Shown: positions 54,030-64,000 of the stretch, piece by piece
Layout: each line of letters starts with the position of its first letter
Numbering within the stretch: position 1 is the stretch's first letter
Assembly: GCA_010015745.1 (NCBI GenBank)
Contig: ML978159.1
Location: 1 to 64,000 of the forward strand
Reading direction: 5' to 3'
Origin: Setomelanomma holmii
Taxonomy: Eukaryota; Ascomycota; Dothideomycetes; Pleosporales; Phaeosphaeriaceae
DNA length: 64,000 nucleotides
Position numbers and translations under genes: made by a program
The notes under the pieces: model-generated
Database searches by the model: none
The model's input: only the letters and a program-made list of their open reading frames with translations
What the model was told of the DNA's origin: nothing

Positions 54030-55758
54030 ATGGGGACGGTTCATGAAGACCCAACGTTCTCTCTAACGTTGAAGTATTCCCGCAGCATGCTTTGCTACAT
54101 TTGCCGGAGCCTTACATTCTACCCGTGGAAGTCGTTACCAGAAAATAATAGGGAAATACTACAGAGAGGGCGGGGACCGAAATTCCGCACCCAAGATCGA
54201 TACATGCTACATGATCCTTCCTTGGTACAATCTGCCGCCATTGGATGTCGCTTCTGTCGATTAATCCTTGAGAGATTCAAACGCAAACCCCAGGACGACA
54301 AAATTGTCCATTTGACTGTACAGCAGAAAGATGCAAGACCGGATCTTGACGACTGGGCTAAAGGTAGAACAGAAGTTCCAGACGCGGGCTTGCTGGGAAA
54401 ATCACATTCCCATACTGCTCTCAGTCGGCTTATAGTATGATGTGGGCACCGCGCCGATCCCGAAAACTACGACGGTGAACATACAAAAACGCCGAACGGT
54501 AATACCTCTCCTGACTTTGATGAAAACATTTCCAGACGCCATCTTCATAACTCGAGTACTCGGTATCCAATATTTCTGGATCGATGCTCTCTGTATCATG
54601 CAAGATTACTTACCAGACTGGGAGGAATAGGGTGCGGTTATGTGTGATATCTATAGCAGAATTGCCGTTACAATAATAGCAGCTAACGGTTCTGATGGAG
54701 ATGCAAGCTGCTTTTCCGATCGTGTTGCGGCTAGTGTGAGACCACTTTAGATTCCCAGAGAGCGATGCAAATTGTTACTCAGAGGAAGAGCAGTCCAATT
54801 GGCTCCCGCGGCTCGAGGTTTATGTGGGAGACAGGTTTCCTTTGCGGAATCCCCTTGACTCTCGCATGTGGTGCTACTAGGAGGCTTTGCTGTCTCCACG
54901 TCTTCTCTGCTATGGTAAAGATGGACTCCATTGGTTCTGTTTTCCCTCCACGGCCTCCGAAGCTGCCCAAATGGGTGGCTCGGGTCGCGGCTATTCCCAT
55001 TTCCAGAGTCTCACACAAAATCTGGCCAAAGCAACAAAATCAAAGAAACTGTCGTGGGACCCACAGTGCACCCTTCGCCACGGTTGGCAACGCATCGTTA
55101 GCGACTTCCATGAACACAATATCACATATCAACAAGACAAGCTACCTGCCCTCTCTGGTTTAGTACGAGCCGTACAAATGTCTGGAAACGAGACCTCATT
55201 GCTGGCATGCGAAAGCGAGACATTCATTTTGATCTTGTGTGGTTTTCGAGGTCTAAAGACAAGTTCGGAAACGTTAGGATCAAGCCGCCCGAGAAGTACA
55301 TTGCACCTTCCTGGTCATGGGCCTCTACTCGGACTGGAGCCCTTGATTTCCATCAAGGATGGCTCATGGATGAAAATTATGACATACTTCGTCTACTGCG
55401 AGTTTTGGACATGGCTTGCACACCGGCTGGCTCTAATAACTTAGGCGCCGTGACAGACGGTGTGTTGAGAGGGAGAGGACCTCTGAAGCCACTGGGAGGG
55501 AGATCGATAGAGGGCAACGATTCGCTGCAGGCTCGACTGCACTTTGATGATCTATTACCAGATTCAGCGGAGGTGTGGTGCTTTGCGGTTCTTGGGATGA
55601 TCAAACGTATATACCCTGGTGACGACTATACGGTGTTTGCACTTCTCCTGGAGCCCACCGGATTTAAAGAGATGGAATTTTGCCGGGTGGAAATTACGAA
55701 AATACAGAATGGAACATGGTTCCGTGATGCTACAGTTGTGGAGCTAAGCATTGTCTGA
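54030..55758 (+). pseudogene. Heterokaryon-incompatibility (HET) domain gene, broken
   Basis: The N-terminal part (YICRSLTFYPWKSLPENN, IGCRFCRLILERF) is the Cys-rich lead of many fungal HET proteins. The HET domain is visible as LGIQYFWIDALCIMQD near 54564, then DIYSRIAVTIIAANGSDGD. The C-terminal half shows WQRIVSDFHEHNITYQQDKL and PALSGLVRAVQ, then KYIAPSWSWAS. These pieces lie in three different frames, changing near 54440, between 54765 and 54890, and near 55200. An in-frame TAG at 54628-54630 follows DWEE. No splice sites explain the shifts. HET proteins trigger cell death after fusion of unlike strains; this copy cannot be made whole. Other annotations would be several short hypothetical proteins, which I reject. 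Confidence 0.85.
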
Positions 55759-55873
55759 AAGCGCTTGCTCTACTCAAGGCATGATGTCAGCCTTGCCGCC
55801 TCCCTTCATAATGGCAGGCTGTCCCGCCATACAGGGAAGGATCTGAGGCTGATATTGTTTTTTCCACTCTCGC

Positions 55874-56787
55874 TCAATCACTGATGTCAGTCACATCACA
55901 CCTCCACATGGCTCCCATCTCTGTAGCCGCAGCCGCCAACGACTCGGCATTCTGCCACGTCTTCGGCCTGTTCTTAGCCTTTGAGTTCTTGAGCACACGA
56001 GCATTCCCAGCCGTCGAACTCCCCTTCCAATCCACGGTGCCGTGATACTTGAACTCGTATCCTTCCGAATTGTCCGTTTCCTCCGGGTACCCAGCCGCCA
56101 AACCAAACGAGTCGAGATGCGAAATCTCGTGCATGAGAGTATGTCCTGTATGTTTATTAGCCTGTGCGGATATTCAGATGTGATCAAGAACAGTGAAATC
56201 TCACCTCCAACCTCGTAATCCATAACCTTCTTCGTCTCCTTCCCATCACAAAACTTCTTCAACCCCTCCTTGTCATCACTCGTCGGCAGGGCCCCCGTCG
56301 TCCGCTTGCTCGTGAAAAACTGCGGACAAATCGTAAGATACCTTAGACCCTTGCTATGCCCATGGCCCTCGAAGCTCTCGGGCGTAGGATCCGCGTACGC
56401 GAAGCCACCAACGGGACAATCATTCGCAGCTTCCTTGCCACACTTGACGTTGAATTTTACTTTGGAAGTGCTCTCTCCAATCGTCATTAGCACGTCGTAT
56501 GCCTTTTTGACCATGTCGTAGTCTTCGTCTTTGAAGTAGTGCGTGTAGCCTTTGTTGGTGGACCATTTGCTCTTGTCTTGGTTGAGGACGCCGTCGCCGC
56601 TGACGGCCATGCCGGAGACTTGCAGCAGGGAGTTATCGATGTGTTTGGTTTGCTCGGCTGTGCAGCCTTGGTAGGGTGCTCGGCGGAGGAGTTGGGGTGT
56701 GGGGATGGTAGGAAGGGTTATGGGTGTGCAGATGGTAGTTGAGGCGAGGGCCGCAAGGGCTGCGAAGGAGGTTGTGGAAAAATGCAT
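55874..56787 (-). CDS. Secreted HExxH metallopeptidase-like protein
   Basis: Two exons, 56787-56205 and 56145-55874, joined in phase (intron GTGAGA...ACAG) to 284 residues. A signal peptide MHFSTTSFAALAALASTTIC is followed by a Pro/Thr-rich linker and LLRRAP, a possible Kex2-type dibasic processing site. The splice creates GGHTLMHEISHLDSFGL, with zinc motif HEISH at about residues 200-204. A downstream Asp or Glu would be the third ligand, as in aspzincins (M35-like) and related fungal families, but I could not fix the family. Cysteines at CPVGG, CPQFF and CDG suggest disulfides. It sits between a broken HET gene and the accessory block. Start chosen at Met 56787, which begins the signal sequence. 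Confidence 0.75.
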
Positions 56788-57469
56788 GATGGGTAGGATC
56801 TTAGGAAAACAGGGAAAGTAAGAGCGAGTGAATATCTCCGGGGAGTGCGATGAGATAATACCTACCTTCAAATTGGACTTCAATCATTTATACGTCCGAG
56901 TCCGAGTCCGAGTCCTCCAATCAATCAAACGGTATCCACAGCCGAGAGGCTGTAGAGTCCCTCATGTTGAGTGGAAATCGACTCCGTTTCAGATGTCAGC
57001 CGCAAGGCACTTTTCACCTCCAATGGGGCACTCCGACCCGCAGTAGGATGCACAAGGAGGGCGGAGTGGAGATCTGTATCCACAGTAATGGTATTCCTGA
57101 AGCCAAAACCGGAGAGCGAAGGACCTGTACGCCCCAGGATCCGGACATAGAGCCGTTCAGCATGCACGAAAGACATACTGCGGCACGTCCCGCGCAAATC
57201 TTCTTACGTTTCGTGTCACCAATGACAGCATCTGTAGTGGACGCCTTACCACGCCGCTGCTTGTTTGCTATTTTAAGATGTTCTGTGCTCCACTCATGAA
57301 GTTGGGGTCCAATGTAGGCGGCTGAGTTCAGGGGCGTGCACAATGACGTAGCTAGGTGAGACTGCGCCCCAGATTCAGTTACTCTTAGTCGCGCGAGTTG
57401 TATGCAGACTGTGAAGACCATCAGACTTGCAATAATCGATCCACCTCGAGAAGTCAAACACGGCATATC
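56788..57469. promoter_or_regulatory. Divergent upstream region, peptidase / unknown 253-aa gene
   Basis: About 680 bases between divergent starts. A short CCGAGT repeat (about four units) lies near 56900-56918. No coding signal or other element identified. Confidence 0.4.
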
Positions 57470-58278
57470 ATGGCAAACACTACTGCAAAAGTCCCAGGAA
57501 AGGTGATTGTGGATGACAAAAACAGGTAGGCCGAACGTTGATCAGTCAGCACCGGCGCTCTGACACCTATAGATCCGAACTCCAATCAGTCATTCAATTC
57601 TTCATCAACTCTGCAACACCTTACCTTTCGACATCAAGTCCAGAAGTCACATTCACCATATCCGCTCGGCAAACATGGTCCGCTCATCCCGCCCGGCCCC
57701 TCACAGTCAGCACCCGCCACACAGCCCTGGATGCCAAAATCCCCGACCGCTCCACCCCCGGTTCATATCTGGAACAGTTTCTTTCCATCTCTACGTCTGA
57801 TAATGGCTGGGACAGACTCACTTACCATACTTCCCATCTGCGTCCAAACTTCAAGAACCCCATGGCAGACGACTGGCAAGAAGAACTAGGCTTCGCCACC
57901 ATCCCATCGCTCCAATCTGGAGATGCGTATACGGTCGACCGCACGATTCGACTCGATGCTTTTGAGACAAGTCGAGTCGCCTCGTTCGTGCCAGGGCAGA
58001 CGTTGCGCTTTCATCTTAGTGAAGGAAGAAATCTGCCGGGCATCGAGTGGTGGAATTGGGGTGCTCTTGACCGGGAATTGAAAAGCAAGAAGTTGGGGTA
58101 TAGGGGAGACCCGATATATAATGACAAGGATAGAGAAGAGGAGAGGAAGCACTTGCCGGATGATTTGGTGTTGGGGTATGATAACTGGAGGGATGTTGAA
58201 GACGATGAGGGGAATCAGATGGTGAGGTTAGAGGTGGTCTTCGGCGACACGCCTGTCAGTGTCAAAGTCGTGGAATAA
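57470..58278 (+). CDS. Conserved-looking fungal hypothetical protein, 253 aa
   Basis: Two exons, 57470-57525 and 57573-58278, joined in phase (GTAGGC...TATAG) to 253 residues. It begins MANTTAKVPGKVIVDDKNRS. The body mixes strands and acidic helices (ELGFATIPSLQSGDAYTV; EEERKHLPDDLVLGYDNWRD). There is no signal peptide, membrane segment or known motif. Codon use and the clean splice support a real gene. I do not recognise the family. It lies between a secreted peptidase and a broken NLR gene. Confidence 0.65.
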
Positions 58279-58570
58279 AGGTGCAACGATAAACAAGCTT
58301 AACCTGTCTAAGATGTCCTATAAATTCGCACAGACGGCCCTGAGATTCCCCATCATAAAGTACAGTCAAATCTGGTGCATGCGGCGTTACTCGCTGGCTG
58401 AGAATGGCAGCGGTAGGTGCGTGAGCGGGGTAGTGCAGATCGCTAAGCCTTGTGCCAAACCTTGGAAGGGACTCGGTTCTCAGCCCATCCACGTTTTCAA
58501 ACGATGACATAGCTTTTTGCTTGATTCAGTTCACAATGAGTGCCAGATCTTGACAGTCTTGTCGGACGAC

Positions 58571-60957
58571 ATTGAGCCACTATCTACCATAGCGTTGACG
58601 GGTAATATCTTATAGTTCGTGGAGAAGGTTGCCTTCATCATCTCCTCCACCCGCGAATTATCATCGTCAGGCACCACATCAGAGCACGCTAAGCTCAGTA
58701 CCATCACGGAAGAGCTACAGAACCTCACCTTCAGGGTGACCTGGTCGGAAGATCGTACCGACCTTCCGCTGGGCGAAGACGAGAAATCGATTTGCGCTCT
58801 TGGAGCGCAGTGTGTGAAGAGGTTTCCAATGAGCTGCTTGGAATACTGGCATCACTAGAATTGAGGGGCGAAAAAACCTGCATAGGAAGCTTCTACAAGG
58901 TGTTGTTAGCTGAATGGAAACGACCAAAGATTAAAGCCCTACAATGTCGTCTAGATCGAATTGGACAGAATGTACAGGCACACATCTCCGCATACGACTC
59001 TGGAAACATTCTTCGGCAGCTTGACGGTATGCTGGCGGACAATCTTCAACTTCATGGACAGAAAGGTGAAGAAATCAAACAGCTGGAATCTTCGGTTTTG
59101 ACTTATTCCAAGGCCTGAGCCGAAAATTGGAGTACCAGGATCGAGACATCAGACCACGGATGCGCTACTGAATGCGGCAAGTCGCGGTTCTCAGTATGTA
59201 GCCGAGCAGCTGATACTTTTTCATCTACGCTTCGATGAGATCAACCACCGTCATGACACTATTCGCGATGCTCACGGCCAGACGCTCGCTTGGCTATTCG
59301 ATACAAGCGAGCAGCGCAGTCCTGCGACCTTGGACAATTGGCTCAGCTCCGAAGATGTATTGTACTGGATCTCTGGGAAACCTGGGTCTGGCAAGTCAAC
59401 ACTGATGAAGTTCCTACATAGCGACGAACGCAGTCTGGAAAGGCTAAAATCATGGACGAAAGGCGGCCGACTTATACATGCTGCCTACTTCTTCTGGGAC
59501 GCAGGCAAATCGCTTCAAAAGTCACATGAAGGACTCCTACGTTCGCTACTGTTTGACATATTACGTCAAAACCCAGACTTCATACCTCGAGTGTACCCTG
59601 ACTTCTGGCGATTATTCTCATCCCAAATGAAGGCCTGAATAGCAAGTTCGTCGGTGCCGCGGTGGCAGATATTCCCTTGTCCATACAGGGACTTCTAGAG
59701 ACGCTCAGACTCATCGTCACCGTCGCAGCCGATTCGAACGCGAAGTTTTGCTTCTTGATCGACGGTTTAGACGAGTATGAAGGAGAAGCAGTCGACATGA
59801 TCAGTTTGATTTCTCTATTGAAAAAACTGCCGAATGTCAAGCTTTGCGTATCAAGTCGACCTTGGAATGAATTCGAGCGAGAATTCGGCCAGGATGGGCC
59901 GCGAACCCTGTATATGCAAGATCGCAATGGCCCTGATATCCAGAATTACGTCTTCAAGACTCTGAAGACTGACTACAACTACCTCGATCTGGAAGACAAG
60001 GAGACTCAGGGGAAAGCATTGGTAGAAGAAATCGTTCAAGCAGCCAACGGAATCTTTCTATGGGTCTATCTCGTCCTCCGGTCATTTCAGGAAGGCTTGG
60101 AAAACGAAGATACTGTCGAAGATCTCCGGCAAGGGCTCAGTAAGTTTCCAAGAGACCTCAACAAATACTTCGATCGCATTCTTTTCTCTGATGTAGACGA
60201 CTTTTATCATGCACACTCAGCGGAGACCTTCCTGATATCACTGCATGCAGAAGAAGATCTGCCTCTCTTCGCGTATTGGTTCCTACGAGAGGACCCAAAG
60301 CGTGTCGCAGACATGGAGAGAAAGCCGCTTGCTATGCAGCAAGTCAACAAGCGACTCAAGGACACAACAAATCGACTCAAGGACACAACAAATCGACTCA
60401 AGGACACAACAAATCGACTCAAGGACACAACAAAGCGACTCAATGCATCGAGTAAAGGGCTCCTCGAGGTCCGTCATCTGACGCCTGATGCACTGCTAGA
60501 CGATAATAGCGCCTTGCCGTCGAGTAGCCTCTTTGAACGCAAAGTCGGTTTCCTCCATCGCATGGCACGGGAATACCTGCTTCTCGATAGCACTCAAGCT
60601 GTTCTCCAGAGCTGAAAATCCCCTGGTTTCGATCCTCATCTAACCATCTGCAAAATGCTAGGAGCACAAATAACGGTGTCACCATGTAGTACTCAATACG
60701 CTCCGCATATCAAGCAATTGGGACAAGTCATTGCTTATCTTGAACACCTGGCAGTCGACTCCGCTGCGCAGAAGCTACCCTCTTCAGCCGTCAGTACATC
60801 AGCGGATGCATCGCAGAGGCCGCTCGGCGTCAAAGAAACATCTCCTAGCGATGCAACTGCGCTTCAGGTGCCCATAGGCGATCTTGGTCTTGAGGAAAAC
60901 AGAAGGTCACCATCGCCTTCGTGGAGAGAACGGATGCGCCGCATATTCCGCAAATGA
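58571..60957 (+). pseudogene. NACHT-domain NLR (STAND) protein, broken
   Basis: The N-terminal helical domain opens IEPLSTIALTGNIL, where an ATT sits in place of the expected ATG. A TAG at 58613-58615 lies where relatives have Gln, followed by FVEKVAFIISSTRELSSSG. The frame changes near 58815 (EVSNELLGILASLELRG), near 59116 (IGVPGSRHQTTDALL) and near 59640. NACHT core: Walker A GKPGSGKST at about 59378, Walker B FCFLIDGLDEYE near 59750, then SSRPWNEFE. A 21-bp in-frame repeat (60352-60435) precedes SKGLLEVRHLTPD. A TGA at 60613-60615 interrupts before KSPGFDPHL, after which the frame stays open to 60957. At least six lesions make it a clear pseudogene. Intact relatives act in allorecognition or response to non-self. 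No C-terminal WD, TPR or ankyrin repeats are left. Confidence 0.88.
60352..60435 (+). repeat. 21-bp minisatellite, four units, in-frame in the NLR pseudogene
   Basis: Four copies of a 21-nt unit coding RLKDTTN (last copy RLKDTTK), followed by a diverged fifth start (RLNASS). The copies are identical except for one final base, so the expansion is recent. It lies in the helical segment after the NACHT core. Confidence 0.92.
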
Positions 60958-61028
60958 TAGTTTAAGATACGAAACGTTGTTGTGATGAGCACGTAACAAG
61001 GCTGCTGAACGAGCGTATCCACCTCAAT

Positions 61029-61691
61029 CTATTGAATTGAGGCTACCAGAACAACCGAGCGAGGGCGTGTATAAATGCACCGAGAATAATTCCTCTGACC
61101 ATTCACTGGATTCCATGCGGCGGCAGCTTGCATACAGCCGTGAACGTAGCACTTGCCTATGTTGATGTATGCTTCTCCAACCCTCCGAAGAATGTATGGT
61201 ACTCGACTGCCATGTGGAACACAAATTTGATCGCCCTGGCGCGTGTCGCAAGGAACCAGGCAAAAGTGTCCGTTCTTAGTGACGCCGAAACTTCTGCCGT
61301 GTGGAGAGAAACAAGCAGCACAGAATACTTGTATATCCAGCGTGACGTCCATACCTTCTGTCTCAAGGTATGCGAGGAAGTTGTGTGTTTTCGTAGCTAG
61401 TAGAGTCGGATGTTCGGGTTCGTCCTGCTCCCATATACTGTTACGCCCTCGTGCTTGAATAGTCTCGGCGAAGGATACAAGCAGATCTCTGTCCTTAGGC
61501 GTACGCCGTCTACGTACACTTTGAGCGAAGTCATACCACTCACTGAATATCACAATGTTGATGCCACTCACGTCGTAGTGATCATAATGGCGCCGCCACG
61601 GCAGATACTCCGACATAGCTTTGACGTAGTCGATCGTAAATCCTTGTGTTTCCAGATAATGTTCATCCGTGACGCTCACAGTTGTCAACAA
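61029..61691 (-). pseudogene. C-terminal fragment of a second HET-domain protein
   Basis: Minus-strand frame of 220 codons. Its end carries the block common at the C-terminus of fungal HET proteins: GDQICVPHGSRVPYILRR, then IGKCYVHGCMQ. Upstream is a helical region (ETQGFTIDYVKAMSEYLPWR; RRRRTPKDRDLLVSFAETIQ). No HET domain is found upstream. Instead the hAT element begins within about 20-100 bases of the first Met at 61691, so the N-terminal part is gone or displaced. It is the second HET-type remnant in 8 kb. Whether the short frame is expressed is unknown. Confidence 0.7.
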
Positions 61692-61710
61692 TCAATCCAA
61701 GTTGAATGAG

Positions 61711-61830
61711 TTGATTGATTTGATTGCAGTTCTGCAACTCAATCAATTCAATCTGTTAGTACTGTGTCTTGCAATCAATTCAACTTCACAGAGTGAAGAT
61801 TGATTGATTTGATTGATTGAGTTGATCTTT
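61711..61830. repeat. Subterminal TTGATTGA / CAATCAATTCAA repeats of the hAT element
   Basis: Short direct and inverted copies: TTGATTGATTTGATTG at 61711-61726 and again near 61800, and CAATCAATTCAA in between. Clustered subterminal repeats next to the end are typical of hAT elements, where transposase binds them. Confidence 0.6.
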
Positions 61831-62084
61831 TTAGGGAGTGTAGAGGTTTTCCTAGTGCTTTAGAGCTGTTTTTTGATAAAGTTATTAAGTTTGCTAGAGT
61901 AGCAATCTCACGATAGTTTTCTGGTGTTGTATTTAGCTTAGTAAGCTGCCAAATTGCTGTCTGAGCTACTGTCTTGATCTGTTTTTGCCTAATTCTGCAC
62001 ATAGCCACCGTAATATTACTGCTCTAAAGCTATCCACGCCTACGTAATCGCCTTTAAAGACGCATTTTCTGTTGTTTTCTAGCT

Positions 62085-64000
62085 ATGACCCGCAAAGGAG
62101 CCCCCCAGGGAACTGCCAGGAAGCGCGCTGCTGCCCCAACAACTCCACCTGCGCCACCAAAGCGCCGCCGAGGAGGTAGAGGCACTGAAACGCAGCCTAT
62201 TGAGGTGGAGGAGTCGCAGCTATCGCAGCTATCACAACTATCGCAGTCACAGTCGTTGCTATCATTTCGCCTGTCGCTGCGCAAAGCCCTGGCAGCAATC
62301 CAGGCCACCAAGGCGCCCAGTTCGCCTACGCCGCCTGTATTCGAGGCGCTGCTCCGCGAAGCGCAAGATGAGGCGGATATCGTTGCGCCTGTTGCTAACA
62401 GTGAAGTCGTAACAGCGACAACGGGCAAAATAGCAGGCGACGCTAACGCGTTTGAAGAACGCTTTGCAGATAACTCTAGTGGCATCAATTGGCAGCGGCT
62501 GCGTGGCTATTGCGAGCCTGTAGCGACGCAGAAGCAGCGGAAAAGTTGGATATATTGCTACAGCTACCGCGTTACGTCGCTTAGTGACTCCTCGAGACTC
62601 TAGTTTGTGTGCAAGTATTGCCATCAGCATAAGCTTATCAACGTTGGAGGCAGTGGTGTATTTAAGGTTACAAGGGCAACCAACTCAGCGGCGGCCCACC
62701 TTGGCCTAAATATTCGCGGCCACAGGTATACAAAGGATGGTCCGAAATCAACGGTGCTCCCTGGTAGGCAGTTATTAATGCGACGGGTGATAGAGAAGGG
62801 TGTACCTGTTTCCTAAAGAGTAGCTAACGCGATAGGTGGCTTCAACGTACAGCGCTTTCGACTTGCTGCTGTCCTCTGGCTTATCAATAATAACCACCCT
62901 CTGCGCGAGTTTGAGACGCCAGCTTTCTGCGCGATAATCCAGTTTGCCAACCTAGAGGTGGCGGCAGCGCTATAGGTAAGTTATAACAGCGTTAGCACCT
63001 TTGTGATACGTCTATTCGACTACATGAAGCCTGCGGTTGTTAGCGCGTTGTCTGCGGCGCTTAGTAAGATCTATATTACCTTCAATAGGTGGACAACTAA
63101 AGGCGGCAAACGTGGCTTCTACAGAGTTGTAGCTTACTTTGCTGACAGTTGTGGAGTAATTAGAGACCTACCTATCGACCTACCGCAGCTCGCAGGCGCT
63201 CACACTGGCGAGCAGATAGCTGAGATTATTAACCGTACGCTTACGAGTTACAGTATCTCTTCCTTGAAGCTGGGGTACTTTGTATCCAACAATGCCACCT
63301 CTAACGATACAGCTATTACTGCGTTGGCGTGACAACACAGCTTTGATCCGCTCTATTGGCGACTCCGTTGCGGTCCTCATACGCTAAACCTCGTCGGCCA
63401 GTCAATTATATTTGGCAGCAACAAAGACGCGTACGACAACGCTGCCACAGCGGCGGACAACCTAGACGTAATTTAGCCCTCTCTCTTACCTTCTACTTAC
63501 CCTAGCAGTCACTGGGACCTGTTGCTTGCGAGACGTAAGCAGCAGCCACCGCAAGAAGCCGCTGGCCGCTGCTTACGTCTCGCAAGCAACAGCAAGCAGC
63601 AGCAGCAAGTAGCAACAGCCAACAAGTAAGCAGATAGAGCAGCAGTACATGGCAGAGTGGCGCAAACACGGCCCGTTAGGTGTACTGATTGATATTATCA
63701 ATTATATCAAAACGCCGCAGCAGTATGACCTTTTCCGTGACTTTCAACACACTGCGAATTGTGAGCTACCCGTCAGCGAGCAACAGACTATACTAGAGCT
63801 AGTAAAGCCTGTCGTTACGCGCTGGAACTCGTTCTTTAGCGCCTTTGAGCGCACCGTTAAACTCCACAGTGCCTTCAATGCCTACGCCTTTTACTACATT
63901 AATACGATCGCTGAAGCCGACGCGATCGCAACTGTTCGCGGCAACAAGCCCCCAAACGCGCCCACCTGGATGAGGTCAGGTGGGTATCAGCTGACTGGGC
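62085..64000 (+). pseudogene. hAT transposase with in-frame stops
   Basis: One frame runs from ATG 62085 to about 63475 with stops at 62601 (TAG), about 62814 (TAA), about 62973 (TAG), 63330 (TGA) and 63474 (TAG), and no frameshift. A basic, low-complexity N-terminus precedes a BED-type zinc finger (FVCKYCHQHK ... HLGLNIRGHRY, 62604-62730). The catalytic core shows ITFNRWTTKGGKRGFYRVVA, DLPQLAGAHTGEQIAEIIN, and CGPHTLNLV after the TGA. Beyond a 23-bp inverted repeat the protein resumes in another frame from 63643 (EWRKHGPLGVLIDIINYI; VTRWNSFFSAFERTVKL). The C-terminal dimerisation domain lies outside. Stops at expected Trp/Gln sites fit light RIP. The element cannot move on its own. Confidence 0.85.
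63521..63590. repeat. Perfect 23-bp inverted repeat inside the hAT transposase region
   Basis: Arms 63521-63543 and 63568-63590 are perfect reverse complements (starting GTTGCTTGCGAGACGTAAGC), separated by 24 nt. The transposase frame differs on the two sides (frame of 62085 before, frame of 63643 after). This suggests an inserted foldback segment, with CAGCAG-rich sequence to its right. Confidence 0.9.

Larger units (their letters stand above)
61692..64000 (+). mobile_element. hAT DNA transposon, 5' part, decayed
   Basis: Starts with a TTGATTGA-rich segment and a plus-strand transposase frame and runs off the window end. hAT features are listed under the transposase. The exact terminal inverted repeat and target-site duplication cannot be fixed because the 3' end is outside. 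The left limit given is the first base after the HET fragment and may be off by about 100 bases. Confidence 0.75.

Noticed and set aside
60283..60477. Antisense frame with a repeated LESICCV unit
   Set aside because: Reverse complement of the 21-bp RLKDTTN repeat in the NLR pseudogene; not an independent Cys-rich protein.
1..64000. tRNA, rRNA and CRISPR features
   Set aside because: I looked for TPsiC-like GGTTCRANTCC boxes, rRNA-like blocks and spaced direct repeats and found none convincing. A covariance-model scan could still reveal a tRNA.

Overview
The window is nuclear DNA of a filamentous ascomycete, most likely a Dothideomycete. Three things point there. The introns are short (about 45-60 nt) with GT...AG ends. 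The gene set is typical of these fungi (Npr3, Trl1, fungalysin, HET and NACHT genes). The transposons carry stop codons consistent with repeat-induced point mutation (RIP). No taxonomic search was possible, so the class is an inference. Exon boundaries for recognised genes were assigned by reading splice sites and keeping the phase; each complete model closes in frame.

Layout. 1-4.6 kb: the 3' part of a Tad-like LINE, riddled with in-frame stops and ending in a (TACA)15 tail. 4.6-8.7 kb: a truncated linalool dehydratase/isomerase-like gene whose 3' part is missing at the LINE, then a P1B copper-type ATPase with a single in-frame TGA. 9-53.8 kb: a gene-rich core. In order it holds a cyclin-like protein, NPR3, a decayed conserved gene, COX19, a bHLH factor, SFT2, homogentisate dioxygenase, tRNA ligase, an SDR, a THOC3/Tex1 WD40 protein, a CsbD-like protein, an old-yellow-enzyme reductase, TRM8, GID4, Mago nashi, beta-COP, a sphingoid-base kinase and a secreted fungalysin. 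54-61.7 kb: an accessory block with a broken HET-domain gene, a secreted HExxH peptidase, an unknown 253-residue protein, a broken NACHT NLR with a 21-bp in-frame repeat, and a C-terminal HET fragment. 61.7-64 kb: a decayed hAT transposon that runs off the end.

The core genes do unrelated housekeeping jobs: TORC1 control, cytochrome oxidase assembly, Golgi/COPI traffic, tyrosine catabolism, tRNA splicing and modification, mRNA export and exon junctions, and gluconeogenic enzyme turnover. Several share bidirectional promoters (cyclin-like/NPR3, CsbD-like/OYE, Mago/beta-COP). Gene decay is concentrated next to the two transposons. The allorecognition-type genes (HET, NACHT) all lie in the right-hand block, and every one of them is broken. 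I saw no CRISPR array, rRNA or convincing tRNA gene.
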